Of a DNA stretch of 64,000 nucleotides, positions 42,218 to 51,410 are shown piece by piece. Under the pieces are notes generated by a model, which worked only from the letters and a program-made list of their open reading frames with translations, ran no database searches and had not been told where the DNA came from. The stretch lies in NCBI GenBank assembly GCA_016719945.1, contig JADJYE010000015.1, forward strand, positions 1 to 64,000. The letters run 5' to 3'. The position numbers were made by a program, and so were the translations under genes. Source of the DNA: Polyangiaceae bacterium (lineage in GTDB: Bacteria > Myxococcota_A > Polyangia > Polyangiales > Polyangiaceae). Each line of letters starts with the position of its first letter. Within the stretch, counting starts at the first letter, position 1.

Positions 42218-44980
42218 ATGACCAGCCGTCACGTCAACAGCGTCACCGGACGTCTCTCTCTTCGCTCCCCGCAGCGGAGGTCTCTCGAGATCCTCGACCG
42301 TGTCATGGAGATCGCGCAGCCCCACAAGGGCGGCGATCTCAAGGCCGCGCTCGACATCATCCGGTCCGAGTTCCCCTCGGTGGAGGACTTCGAGCACGCG
42401 TTCCCGAGCTTGTGCTTCGCCCTCGCTACCGGCGTCGGCAAGACGCGGCTCATGGGCGCGTTCATCACGTACCTGCACCTCGAGCACGGCATCCGGCACT
42501 TCTTCGTGCTGGCGCCGAACCTCACCATCTACAACAAGCTCCTCGCCGACTTCACGCCGAACACCCCGAAGTACGTGTTCCAGGGGATCGCCGAGTTCGC
42601 GGTGAAGGCGCCGACGCTGGTGACGGGCGAGAACTTCGAGCAGAAGCCGCAGGTCCTCGACCTGTTCGAGCGCGACGACGTCGTCGTCAACATCTTCAAC
42701 ATCTCGAAGTTCAACGAGAAGGCGAAGGGCACCGACGAGGAAGGCAAGAAGACGCTGAAGGTGCGGCGGCTGTCGGAGTTCCTAGGTCAGTCGTACTTCG
42801 ACTACCTCGCCGGCCTCGATGACCTCGTTCTCATCATGGACGAGGCGCATCGCTACCGCGCCGACACGAGCGCGAAGTCGATCGAGGAGCTGAAGCCCGT
42901 GCTCGGACTTGAGCTCACGGCGACGCCGCAGATCGAGTCGGCGAGCAAGTCGACGCGCTTCAAGAACGTCATCTTCGACTACCCGCTCGCGAAAGCGATG
43001 CAAGACGGCTACGTCAAGGAGCCGGCCGTCGCGACCCGCGCAAACTTCAACCCGAAGTCCATGAGCAAGGACGCGCTCGAGCTACTCAAGCTCGAAGACG
43101 GGGTGCGCGTTCACGAGTCGGCGAAGGTCGACCTCGACGTGTACGCGCAGCAGAACGGCGTGCGACGGGTCAAGCCGTTCATGCTGGTCATCGCGGAGAA
43201 CACCGACCACGCGAGCGAGCTCGTGAAGCTCCTCGAGGGCGAGCAGTTCTTTGATGGCCGCTACAAGGGCCGCGTCATTCAGGTTCACTCCGGCCAGAGG
43301 GGCGCGGAGAAGGATGAGAACGTGGAGAAGTTGCTCTCGGTCGAGCGCACGGACTCGGAGACGGAGATCGTCGTCCACGTCAACATGCTCAAGGAGGGCT
43401 GGGACGTCACGAACCTCTACACGATCGTCCCGCTGCGCACCGCGGACTCGCGCACGCTGGTCGAGCAGTCGATCGGCCGTGGTCTGCGCCTCCCGTACGG
43501 CAAGCGCACCGGCGTCGCCGCTGTCGATCGTCTGACCATCGTCGCCCACGACCGCTTTCAGGACATCGTCGATGAAGCGAAGAAGGGCGGCTACTCGTTC
43601 AGCACGCTCAACATCGGCACGGACGTCGATGAGAAGCCGAAGCAAACCGTCGTCGTCGCCCCCAGCTTCGAGACCGCGCTTGGCATCACGACGGTGACGC
43701 CCGAGACGGCACCAGCCCCGGTCGCGCCGAGCCCCGGAGTGAAGCCCGCAGCTCCCGCGCCTACGCACCAGCCGAAATTCACCAAGCCCGAGGAGGTCGC
43801 GGCGGCGAAGGCGACCGTGGATGCGATCACGAGGTTCGTACGTGACCCGCAGACGGTGCCCAGCCCAGCCGCGCTCCAGAGCGCCGAGGTTCAGGAGAAG
43901 CTCGTCGAGGCGGTGAAGGAGAAGACCACCGGTGGCCAGCTCGCTCTCTACCCCGAGCTGAGCAAGCTGACTGTCGACAAGCTCGCGCTGGTGGTGCGCG
44001 AGGCGACCGCCATCTACGTCGCGCTCACGATCGCGATCCCGCGCGTCATCGTGCTGCCGAAGGGCGTCGTGCGGGCGGGCTTCCGTGACTTCTCGTTGGA
44101 TCTTTCGTCGTTCCGGCTCCAGCCGGTCTCGCACGAGATCCTCGTCCGGCACCTCGAGAGCGGCGCCGAGCACGTCATCGGCGCGCTTTCTGGGGGCGTC
44201 GACGAAGAGCGGCTCGAGAACTTCGTCGTGCGCGGCCTCATCGACTTCGACGACGTGAGCTACGACGAGCAGGCCGACCTGCTCTACAAGCTCGCCGGCG
44301 AGGTCGTCACGCACCTGCGCTCGTACCTCAAGGACGACGACGAGGTCCGCAACGTCCTCATCTTTCACGCGAAGCAGATCGCCGACCTCGTTCACACGCA
44401 GATGCAGCCGCACGCGTGGGAGGAGGCTTCGTCCTACGAGGCCGTGGTGAGCCAGGGCTTCTCCGACGTGCGCGCGCAGGCCTTCGCCGCCCCCGCGGGC
44501 GAGGTCGTGCGCCAGTACGACACGCCGATCGACAACAAGATCGACATCCGCAAGATGCTCTTCGGCGGCTTCAAGAAGTGCCTCTACCCGACGCAGAAGT
44601 TCGACTCGGACACGGAGCGCCGCTTCACCGTCGTCATCGAGAAGGACAAGGCCGTCATCAAGTGGTTCAAGCCCGGCAAGGGCGTCTTCCAGATCCGCTA
44701 CTCGAACGACGCCGACTACGAGCCCGACTTCGTCCTCGAGACCGAGACCGAGAAGCTGATCTGCGAGCCCAAGGGCGCCGACCGCATGCAGGACCCGGTC
44801 GTCCTCGCCAAGGCCCGCGCGGCGGCGACGTGGTGCAAGCACGCGACGGAGCACGAGAAGGCGAACCACGGCAAGCCGTGGCGCTACCTCCTCATCCCAC
44901 ACGACGCCATCGCCGACAACATGACCCTCGACGGGCTGGCCAAGCAGTTCACGGTCGTCGCGGCCGAGGGGGAGAAGTAG
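42218..44980 (+). CDS. Type III restriction-like Res helicase/nuclease
   Basis: 920 aa from ATG 42218 (MTSRHVNSVTG), with AAGG just before. SF2 helicase: Walker A LATGVGKTRLMGAF (near residue 72), LAPNLTIYNKLL, Walker B LIMDEAHRYRAD (near 207), LTATPQ, and C-terminal lobe VHVNMLKEGWDVTNLYTIV with QSIGRGLRLPYG. The C-terminus has a PD-(D/E)xK-type nuclease (YEPDFVLETETEKLICEPKG, about residues 834-850), followed by ARAAATWCKHA. Paired with Mod at 40370 it forms a type III-like restriction system. The upstream frame is open into Mod, so a fusion cannot be excluded. DUF262 gene starts 4 bp later. Confidence 0.92.
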   Translation: MTSRHVNSVTGRLSLRSPQRRSLEILDRVMEIAQPHKGGDLKAALDIIRSEFPSVEDFEHAFPSLCFALATGVGKTRLMGAFITYLHLEHGIRHFFVLAPNLTIYNKLLADFTPNTPKYVFQGIAEFAVKAPTLVTGENFEQKPQVLDLFERDDVVVNIFNISKFNEKAKGTDEEGKKTLKVRRLSEFLGQSYFDYLAGLDDLVLIMDEAHRYRADTSAKSIEELKPVLGLELTATPQIESASKSTRFKNVIFDYPLAKAMQDGYVKEPAVATRANFNPKSMSKDALELLKLEDGVRVHESAKVDLDVYAQQNGVRRVKPFMLVIAENTDHASELVKLLEGEQFFDGRYKGRVIQVHSGQRGAEKDENVEKLLSVERTDSETEIVVHVNMLKEGWDVTNLYTIVPLRTADSRTLVEQSIGRGLRLPYGKRTGVAAVDRLTIVAHDRFQDIVDEAKKGGYSFSTLNIGTDVDEKPKQTVVVAPSFETALGITTVTPETAPAPVAPSPGVKPAAPAPTHQPKFTKPEEVAAAKATVDAITRFVRDPQTVPSPAALQSAEVQEKLVEAVKEKTTGGQLALYPELSKLTVDKLALVVREATAIYVALTIAIPRVIVLPKGVVRAGFRDFSLDLSSFRLQPVSHEILVRHLESGAEHVIGALSGGVDEERLENFVVRGLIDFDDVSYDEQADLLYKLAGEVVTHLRSYLKDDDEVRNVLIFHAKQIADLVHTQMQPHAWEEASSYEAVVSQGFSDVRAQAFAAPAGEVVRQYDTPIDNKIDIRKMLFGGFKKCLYPTQKFDSDTERRFTVVIEKDKAVIKWFKPGKGVFQIRYSNDADYEPDFVLETETEKLICEPKGADRMQDPVVLAKARAAATWCKHATEHEKANHGKPWRYLLIPHDAIADNMTLDGLAKQFTVVAAEGEK

Positions 44981-44984
44981 CCGT

Positions 44985-46907
44985 ATGAAGCCGAGCAAGC
45001 TCTCTCTCGTCGAGATGTTCGAGAAGCAGCGGCGCTACGTCGTGCCGCTCTTCCAGCGCCCCTACGTGTGGGAGCAGGACGAGCAGTGGGAGCCGCTTTG
45101 GCAAGACATCTCCGGACGTGCCGAGGCTGTCCTCGATCGCGATGCGCGGGGCTCACGCAGCGACCGCATCGAGAACCACTTTCTTGGCGCGGTGGTGCTC
45201 AACCAGATCAGGGTCTACGGGCGGCAGGTCGACACCGTCGAGGTCATCGACGGGCAGCAGAGGCTGACGACGCTACAGCTCCTGCTTGCCGCCTTCCGCG
45301 ACGTCGTGAAGAGCACACAGGAGACGCGCCTCGCCGAGGACCTCACTCGACTCACCGAGAACAGCGGTGTGCGCGATTCGGAGATCGAGCGCTTCAAGGT
45401 CTGGCCAACGAACGCCGATCGGCGCGACTTCGAGGCGGCCCTGGTCGCAGGCTCGGTTCAGGAGCTCGAAGCAAAGTACCCGCTCCAGCGCCGCAAGTAC
45501 GCCCGCAAGTTTGACCCACGCCCGCGTCTCGTCGAGACCTACCTCTTCTTCGCGGCTCGCATCGGTGAGTTCTGCTCGGTGGCGCCTGCCGAGACGGCCG
45601 AGACCGATGGAGAGAGCACGCCGCGCGCATTCTCGGCGGACCGCGCTTACGCGCTCTTCGAGGCTCTCAAGCGGCACATTCAGCTCGTGGTGATCGAGCT
45701 CGAAGACGACGACGATCCGCAGGTCATCTTCGAAACGCTGAACGCTCGCGGTGTCCCGCTCTTGCCCTCAGACCTCATCCGCAACTTCGTCTTCCTGCGC
45801 GCCACGCAGCAGGGCGAGAACGCCGAGGACCTCTACAGCGCGCTGTGGAAGGACTACGACGAGCGGCCGGCCGAGGCCGACGCCGGAAAGAACGAGCGCT
45901 TCTGGAAGCAGATGGATCGCCAGGGACGTATCAAACGTACGCGCCTCGATCTCTTCATGCACCACTACGTCCAGTACCGCTCAGCACAGGACCTCTCGAT
46001 CGGGCACCTGTTCAAGGCGTTCCGCTCGTGGTGGGAGTCGGAGGCCAAGCGCAGCGTCGCAAGTGAGCTGGAGGAGCTGCGGCGGCACAGCGACGTCTTC
46101 GCGAAGGTGCTTGTGCCTGATGGCGATGGCCGCACCGCGCTCTTCGCGAAGCGATTGCAGGCGCTCGACACAAGCACGGTGTACCCGGTGCTGCTCCTGC
46201 TCCTCGTCGGCGGAAAGGAGCGCGTCGTCGCGGACGACCTCGACGGCATCGTGACCGACCTCGAGTCGTACCTGGTTCGCCGCATGGTCTGCGACCTCGG
46301 GACGAAGAACTACAACCGCTTCTTCCTCTCGATGCTCCGGAAGCTGCACGGCTCGACGGGGCCCATTTCGCGCGCGACGATCCGGCAGATACTGCTCGCG
46401 CCGGACGGCTCGGCGGGCGAGTGGCCCGACGACAAGAAGTTCGCGAAAGCGTGGCTGGAGAAGCCCCTCTACGAGACGCTAAAGCCGATGCGCTGCTCGA
46501 TGCTCCTTGAGGCGGTGGACGGCGCGATGCGGACCTCGAAGCAGGAGGCGGTGACCATTCACGGAAAGCTCACGGTGGAGCACGTGCTCCCGCAGCAGTG
46601 GGCGCCACCCGCGTGGCCCGAGCCGCCCGCCAACCCCGGCAACGACGACGAGACCGCCATTGAGCGCCGTGGGCGCCTGCTGCACTCCCTGGGCAACCTC
46701 ACGCTGCTCACTCAGGAGCTGAACTCGTCGGTGAGCAACGGCCCCTTCACGGCCAAGCGTCCCGAGATCGCCAAGCAGAGCGTCCTTCGGCTGAACACCT
46801 ACTTCCAGGACGCGACCACCTGGGACGAGGCCGAGATCGCGAAGCGAGGCGAGAGGCTGCTGGAGCACGCCAAGCGCATCTGGCCTCGTCCGCAGCCGAC
46901 TCCATGA
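44985..46907 (+). CDS. DUF262/DUF1524 (GmrSD-like) nuclease
   Basis: 640 aa. The N-terminal DUF262 domain has FQRPYVWEQDEQWEPLW, a ParB-like DGQQRLTTL signature near residue 88, and IFETLNARGVPLLPSDLIRN. The C-terminal DUF1524 HNH-type domain has LTVEHVLPQQW (near 526) and LHSLGNLTLLTQELNSSVSN, matching the nuclease part of GmrSD type IV restriction enzymes that cut modified DNA. It starts 4 bp after res with its own ATG, so it belongs to the same operon. It would add modified-DNA restriction to a type III-like system. Confidence 0.92.
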   Translation: MKPSKLSLVEMFEKQRRYVVPLFQRPYVWEQDEQWEPLWQDISGRAEAVLDRDARGSRSDRIENHFLGAVVLNQIRVYGRQVDTVEVIDGQQRLTTLQLLLAAFRDVVKSTQETRLAEDLTRLTENSGVRDSEIERFKVWPTNADRRDFEAALVAGSVQELEAKYPLQRRKYARKFDPRPRLVETYLFFAARIGEFCSVAPAETAETDGESTPRAFSADRAYALFEALKRHIQLVVIELEDDDDPQVIFETLNARGVPLLPSDLIRNFVFLRATQQGENAEDLYSALWKDYDERPAEADAGKNERFWKQMDRQGRIKRTRLDLFMHHYVQYRSAQDLSIGHLFKAFRSWWESEAKRSVASELEELRRHSDVFAKVLVPDGDGRTALFAKRLQALDTSTVYPVLLLLLVGGKERVVADDLDGIVTDLESYLVRRMVCDLGTKNYNRFFLSMLRKLHGSTGPISRATIRQILLAPDGSAGEWPDDKKFAKAWLEKPLYETLKPMRCSMLLEAVDGAMRTSKQEAVTIHGKLTVEHVLPQQWAPPAWPEPPANPGNDDETAIERRGRLLHSLGNLTLLTQELNSSVSNGPFTAKRPEIAKQSVLRLNTYFQDATTWDEAEIAKRGERLLEHAKRIWPRPQPTP

Positions 46908-47022
46908 AGCTGACCCTCAGCGGGAGGCAACATGTCCCTTCGAAGGCCCCGTGAAAGCAGCCCTCTGCTACAGCCTTCCCGGAGCGAGGCGGCGCGGCCG
47001 GGGTGCCGCCGCCATCCCGCGA

Positions 47023-47069
47023 GTGACAAAACCCCGCACCCTGCTGAGCAGGCCCCCCACCGCGGTCAC
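47023..47069 (+). repeat. 47-bp palindromic element, copy 1
   Basis: Begins GTGACAAAAC and ends GCGGTCAC, with a central CTGCTGAGCAG palindrome. Ends and centre match copy 2; the arms between differ. Confidence 0.65.
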
Positions 47070-47160
47070 AGTCGAGCGACCGGGCGGTGGCAGCGCGGCG
47101 GCAGGGCGGCGCCAATTGGCTGAATCCTCGTTGGTACGCGAGCGACGTAAGCCGCTCGGT

Positions 47161-47207
47161 GTGACAGAACGGGGGACGCTGCTGAGCAGGGTGCCTGGTT
47201 CTGTCAC
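47161..47207 (+). repeat. 47-bp palindromic element, copy 2
   Basis: Perfect 10-bp terminal inverted repeat (GTGACAGAAC and GTTCTGTCAC) around a central GCTGCTGAGCAG. Same length, ends and centre as copy 1. Confidence 0.7.
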
Positions 47208-47405
47208 GCGAAGAGCCCGCGGCCTCGGCGCCCCGGGTAGCCCGCAGATCCACGCGACAGGGACCCAACGCCACCGCATGCCGGCATGTCCCCGGCGGTG
47301 TCGCTGAGATGGGCCGTTCTGTCGCCAGATCGCCAGTGCGCGCGGCCGCGCGTCTCGACCCCCTAGCCGCGCTGCGTTCGTCAGGGCTACGCTGCGCGCG
47401 GGGCG

Positions 47406-48605
47406 ATGGCGATAGCGACAAGCACAATTCCTCCGGGAGCCGCCGCGGACGATGCGCCGCGCGAGACGGAGCGGATCCTGATCGTCGAGGACGATGACGG
47501 CGTCGCTCGCGCTCTGCAGCGGCTGCTCGCGGCGCCTGGCATCCAGGTCATGGTGGCGTCGGACGGCGCGGCCGCGACCGAGCTGCTCGTCTCGACGCGG
47601 TTCGATCTCGTCATCAGCGACATCCACCTGCCGGGCGCGACCGGGGTCGACATCTTGCGGACGGTGCGGGCGTATCACCTCGATGTGCCGGTCATTTTGA
47701 TGACCGGCAACCCGACGGTCGACACGGCGATCGAGGCCGTCAACCTGGGCGCGCTCAAGTATCTGCCCAAGCCCTTCAAGCCGGATGAGCTGCGCGCCGA
47801 GGTGCGCCGAGCGCTCGGCCTGAGCCGCCTGGCCCGCTTGAAGCGCGAGGCGCTGCGCCTGAGCGGCGAGGGCGCGGACGGGCCCGGCGATCTCGCGGGT
47901 CTGATGAGCCGCTTCGAACGCGCCCTCGACGGGATGTGGATGGCGTTCCAGCCGATCGTCGAGCTGAGGACCAAGAAGACCTTCGGCTACGAGGCGCTGC
48001 TGCGCTCCCGCGAGCCTTCGCTGCCCTCTCCCCTCGACGTGATCGACGCGGCCGAGCGCCTGCACCAGACCCGCCGGCTCGGCGGCCGCGTGAGGGAGCT
48101 CGTGGGCGCGGCCATGAACGGGGGGATGGAGGACAGCGCCCGCGTCTTCTTGAACCTGCACCCCAGCGAGCTGCTCGACCCGTCGCTCTACGACGAGCGC
48201 TCGCCGATGATGCCGTTCGCCTCGCGCGTCGTGCTCGAGGTGACCGAGCGCAGCGCGATCGAGTCGGTGCACGACGTCCGCGCGCGCACCAGCGTCCTGC
48301 GCTTCCATGGGTATTCGCTGGCGGTCGACGACCTCGGCGCGGGGTACGCAGGCCTCACCAGCTTCGTGACGCTCGAGCCCGAGATCGTGAAGATCGACAT
48401 GTCGCTCGTCCGCGGCATCGATGCGTCACGGACCCGACGCGAGATCGTCGCGTCGATCGTTCGGCTGTGCGAGGAGCTCGACATCCGGGTGGTGGCGGAG
48501 GGCATCGAGACCGCCGAGGAGCTGACGATCGTCCACGCGCTGGGCTGCCAATACGCGCAGGGGTACCATCTCGGCCGACCCGCAGATCTGTTCAACGCAA
48601 GCTGA
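47406..48605 (+). CDS. Response regulator with EAL c-di-GMP phosphodiesterase domain
   Basis: 399 aa. Residues about 20-140 form a receiver: ERILIVEDDDGVARAL, phospho-acceptor Asp in LVISDIHLPG, the ILMTGNPTV position with Thr, and LPKPFKPDEL with Lys. A short linker leads to an EAL domain: FGYEALLRSRE (EAL), RVFLNLHPSEL, VVLEVTERSAI, LAVDDLGAGYAGL (DDxG), VKIDMSLVRGI, and VVAEGIETAEEL. The catalytic set appears intact, so it probably degrades c-di-GMP under control of a kinase not seen here. Confidence 0.93.
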   Translation: MAIATSTIPPGAAADDAPRETERILIVEDDDGVARALQRLLAAPGIQVMVASDGAAATELLVSTRFDLVISDIHLPGATGVDILRTVRAYHLDVPVILMTGNPTVDTAIEAVNLGALKYLPKPFKPDELRAEVRRALGLSRLARLKREALRLSGEGADGPGDLAGLMSRFERALDGMWMAFQPIVELRTKKTFGYEALLRSREPSLPSPLDVIDAAERLHQTRRLGGRVRELVGAAMNGGMEDSARVFLNLHPSELLDPSLYDERSPMMPFASRVVLEVTERSAIESVHDVRARTSVLRFHGYSLAVDDLGAGYAGLTSFVTLEPEIVKIDMSLVRGIDASRTRREIVASIVRLCEELDIRVVAEGIETAEELTIVHALGCQYAQGYHLGRPADLFNAS

Positions 48606-48686
48606 CCGCGAGCCAAGGTTCGGCTAGGGAAGGTTGGGTAGGGTCCGCGCGCACTGGGCGCCCGAGCCCGTCGCCGAGGAGCACCC

Positions 48687-51311
48687 ATGCTTAGAGCTCG
48701 CCGCCCGCGCGTAGGTTTGCAGGTTTCTTTCTTGATCGCGGCCCTCGCGGCCGTCGCCGCGTGCGGCGACGACACGGGGACAGGCGCCGCTGGCGCCTCC
48801 GGCGGGTCGGGCGGTGAAGGCGGCGAGCCTTCGACCGGCGGGTCGGGCGGCCAAGGCGGAGGCCAGGGTGGCTCGGGCGGCTCGGGGGGCGAGGGCGGCG
48901 AGGGCGCCGGTGGCGGCTCCACCCAATACGGCGAGGTCGTCTGCGACGACACGCTGACGGCGCCCGCCTCCGGCGTGTGCGGCGTGGTGAGCGAGGGCTC
49001 GGGGAGCCGCTTGCTGCGCGGCACGGTGCTCGGCGCCGACAACCTGTACCGCAACGGCGGCGTGCTCATCTCGGACGCTGGCGTCATCCAGTGCGTCGGC
49101 TGTGACTGCGAGGCCACGCCCGAGGGCGCTGACGCCTCGGTGATCGACTGCCCCGACGGCGTCATCTCCCCGGGTCTGATCAACCCGCACGATCACATCA
49201 CGTACGCGAACAACCCGCCGTACGACGTCGGCACCACCCGCTACAACCACCGCCACGAGTGGCGGCGCGGCGTGAACAACATGCCCGAGATCACCGTGAA
49301 CAGCGGGGCCGCGGCCAACGTGGTGCTGTTCGCAGAGCTGCGCTTCCTGATGAGCGGGGCGACCAGCACCGCCGGCGCGGGCGGCCGCAGCGGGCTGATC
49401 CGCAACCTCGACACCAGCGACCTCGAGGGCCTACCGGCGGCGCCCTGCGACTCGGACACCTTCCCGCTCGACGACATCAACCCGAACGAGCCGCTGCCCA
49501 CCAGCGGCTGCGGCGGGTACGGCAACGGCGCGACGACCGAGAACGACATCGCGGGGACCAAGGGCTACCTGCCGCACATCGCCGAAGGCATCGACGACGC
49601 CGCGCAGAACGAGTTCGTGTGCACGAGCGACGGAGCGATCCAAGACGGGCACGACCTGATCGAGCCGCAGACCGCCGTGATCCACGCGGTCGGCATGCTG
49701 CCGACCAACTTCCAGCTCATGCAGGAGGAGCTGTCCGCGGTGATCTGGTCGCCGCGCTCGAACATCTCGCTGTACGGCGACACCGCGCGCGTCACGATGA
49801 TCGACTCCCTCGGCGTGCCGATCGCGCTGGGGACGGACTGGATGCCCTCGGGCTCGATGAACCTGCTGCGCGAGCTGCGCTGCGCCGACGAGCTCAACCA
49901 AGACTACTTCGACGGCCACTTCTCGGACCTCGAGCTGTGGCGCATGGTCACCGAGAACGCCGCCTTCGCGACCGGCACCAACGAGGTGATCGGCATGTTG
50001 AAGCCCGGCTACGTCGCCGACATCGCCGTCTTCGACGCGTCCACGCGCAGCGACTTCCGAGCGGTCATCGGCGCCGGCGTGGAGGACGTGGCGCTCGTGC
50101 TCCGCGGCGGCGAGGTGCTCTACGGCGACGAGGCGCTGCTGTCCGAGACGGTGATCGGCGGCGCCGCCTGCGAAGATCTCCCGGTCTGCGGCGTCGACAA
50201 GAAGGCGTGCATCGCTCAGGATCTCGGGGCGACGACCCTGGCGCAGCTGGTGAGCGCCGGGGAAGCCTTCTACCCGCTCTTCTACTGCAACGACGTGACC
50301 CCGCAGGACGAGCCGACCTGCGTGCCGTGGCGCGCCGAGTACCCCGACGGCATCACGGCGACCGACGCCGACGGCGACGGCGTGGACGACGCAGACGACC
50401 TGTGCCCCGCGGTGTTCGACGCCATCCGACCGCTCGACGGCGGCAGCCAAGCGGACGCAGACGCCGACGGCACCGGCGACTCGTGCGACCCCTGCCCGCT
50501 CACGCCGGGCGTCGCCTGCGACGGCCCCTCGGCAGAGGACTTCGACGGCGACGGGACGATCAACGCGGCCGACGTCTGCCCCGACATCCCCGATCCCAAC
50601 CAGGAGGACGCGGACGCCGACGGCCACGGCGACGCCTGCGACGCCTGCCCGGACGAGCCGAACCCCGGCGCCGCGCCCTGCGCCCTGTCGATCGCCACCG
50701 TGCGAAACCCCGCCGCGCCTGGACACCCGAGCGCGGGCTCCTCAGTCGCCATCACGGGCTGGGTCACCGCGGTCCGTGACACCGGCACGCAGCGCGGCTT
50801 CACCATGCAGGACGCGACCGACCCGTACAGCGGCATCTTCGTCTACACGGCGGGCAACTCTCCCGGCGTCGTGGCCGGCAACGAGGTGACCGTCACCGGG
50901 ACGTACGAGGAGTTCTTCAACTACAGCGAGATCACCTCGCCTTCGACGACGATCCTCGACGCGGGCACCACCCTCCCGTTCGCGGCGATCGCGATCGCCG
51001 ACACGACGACGCTGGGCACCGCGGCCACCGCGGAGCCCTACGAGTCGATGCTGGTGAGCGTCGGCGCCGTCGCGATCACGGTCCTCAACTCGGACGCCCC
51101 GTCCGACTTCGACGAGTTCACCGTGGCGTCCTCGGGCGGCAGCGGCCTGCGGATCGACGACGGGTTCTTCATCGCGCTCGACAACATCTGCGCGGTCGGC
51201 GCGACGTTCACCGGCATCACCGGCGTGCTCGGGTACTCGTTCAACAACTTCAAGCTGCAGCCGAGGGACGCGGCGGACATCACCGGCGCGAGCTGCCAGC
51301 CCTTCCTGTGA
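48687..51311 (+). CDS. Amidohydrolase-like lipoprotein with thrombospondin type 3 repeats
   Basis: 874 aa with GAGGAG before the ATG. The lipoprotein signal (FLIAALAAVAACGDDTG) is followed by a GGSGG-rich linker. The amidohydrolase domain (residues about 90-480) contains VISPGLINPHDHITYA (HxH metal site), IHAVGM, GVPIALGTDWMPSGS (metal Asp) and a terminal GYVADIAVFDAS. Three thrombospondin type 3 Asp repeats follow (DADGDGVDDADDLCP, DADADGTGDSCDPCP, DFDGDGTINAADVCP). The C-terminal 190 residues resemble an OB-fold-like domain (TGWVTAVRDTGTQRGFTMQD). It is probably an outer-surface hydrolase. A strong terminator-like hairpin follows. Confidence 0.87.
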   Translation: MLRARRPRVGLQVSFLIAALAAVAACGDDTGTGAAGASGGSGGEGGEPSTGGSGGQGGGQGGSGGSGGEGGEGAGGGSTQYGEVVCDDTLTAPASGVCGVVSEGSGSRLLRGTVLGADNLYRNGGVLISDAGVIQCVGCDCEATPEGADASVIDCPDGVISPGLINPHDHITYANNPPYDVGTTRYNHRHEWRRGVNNMPEITVNSGAAANVVLFAELRFLMSGATSTAGAGGRSGLIRNLDTSDLEGLPAAPCDSDTFPLDDINPNEPLPTSGCGGYGNGATTENDIAGTKGYLPHIAEGIDDAAQNEFVCTSDGAIQDGHDLIEPQTAVIHAVGMLPTNFQLMQEELSAVIWSPRSNISLYGDTARVTMIDSLGVPIALGTDWMPSGSMNLLRELRCADELNQDYFDGHFSDLELWRMVTENAAFATGTNEVIGMLKPGYVADIAVFDASTRSDFRAVIGAGVEDVALVLRGGEVLYGDEALLSETVIGGAACEDLPVCGVDKKACIAQDLGATTLAQLVSAGEAFYPLFYCNDVTPQDEPTCVPWRAEYPDGITATDADGDGVDDADDLCPAVFDAIRPLDGGSQADADADGTGDSCDPCPLTPGVACDGPSAEDFDGDGTINAADVCPDIPDPNQEDADADGHGDACDACPDEPNPGAAPCALSIATVRNPAAPGHPSAGSSVAITGWVTAVRDTGTQRGFTMQDATDPYSGIFVYTAGNSPGVVAGNEVTVTGTYEEFFNYSEITSPSTTILDAGTTLPFAAIAIADTTTLGTAATAEPYESMLVSVGAVAITVLNSDAPSDFDEFTVASSGGSGLRIDDGFFIALDNICAVGATFTGITGVLGYSFNNFKLQPRDAADITGASCQPFL

Positions 51312-51320
51312 GGCCCGCGC

Positions 51321-51354
51321 CGGTTTGGCGGGTCGCTCTGGACCCGCCAAACCG
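51321..51354 (+). terminator. Strong hairpin terminator
   Basis: Perfect 14-bp stem (CGGTTTGGCGGGTC, loop GCTCTG, GACCCGCCAAACCG) starting 10 bp after the amidohydrolase stop. It lies between that gene and the convergent CheA-like gene and may act in both directions; no U tract. Confidence 0.65.
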
Positions 51355-51410
51355 AAGGGCCCCGCGGCAGCGGGCGCGCGAGGAAAGGATTGCGCCGGCG
51401 GGCTGCCCCC

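Larger units (their letters stand above)
46908..47405. other. Intergenic region with paired palindromes
   Basis: 498 bp between the end of the defence island and the next gene, without a convincing ORF. It contains two matching 47-bp palindromes (47023-47069 and 47161-47207), 138 bp apart, described separately. The 91 bp between them is unremarkable. Confidence 0.55.

Noticed and set aside
36480..44980. Classic DISARM or BREX system
   Set aside because: No DrmA/DrmB/DrmC, PglZ or BrxC/BrxL-like genes in the island; only an SNF2 helicase and a methylase are shared.
43082..44998. 638-codon minus-strand frame opposite res
   Set aside because: Composition is rich in Asp/Arg/Val as expected from the reverse strand of a high-GC gene; it has no domain, while the plus strand carries clear helicase and nuclease motifs.
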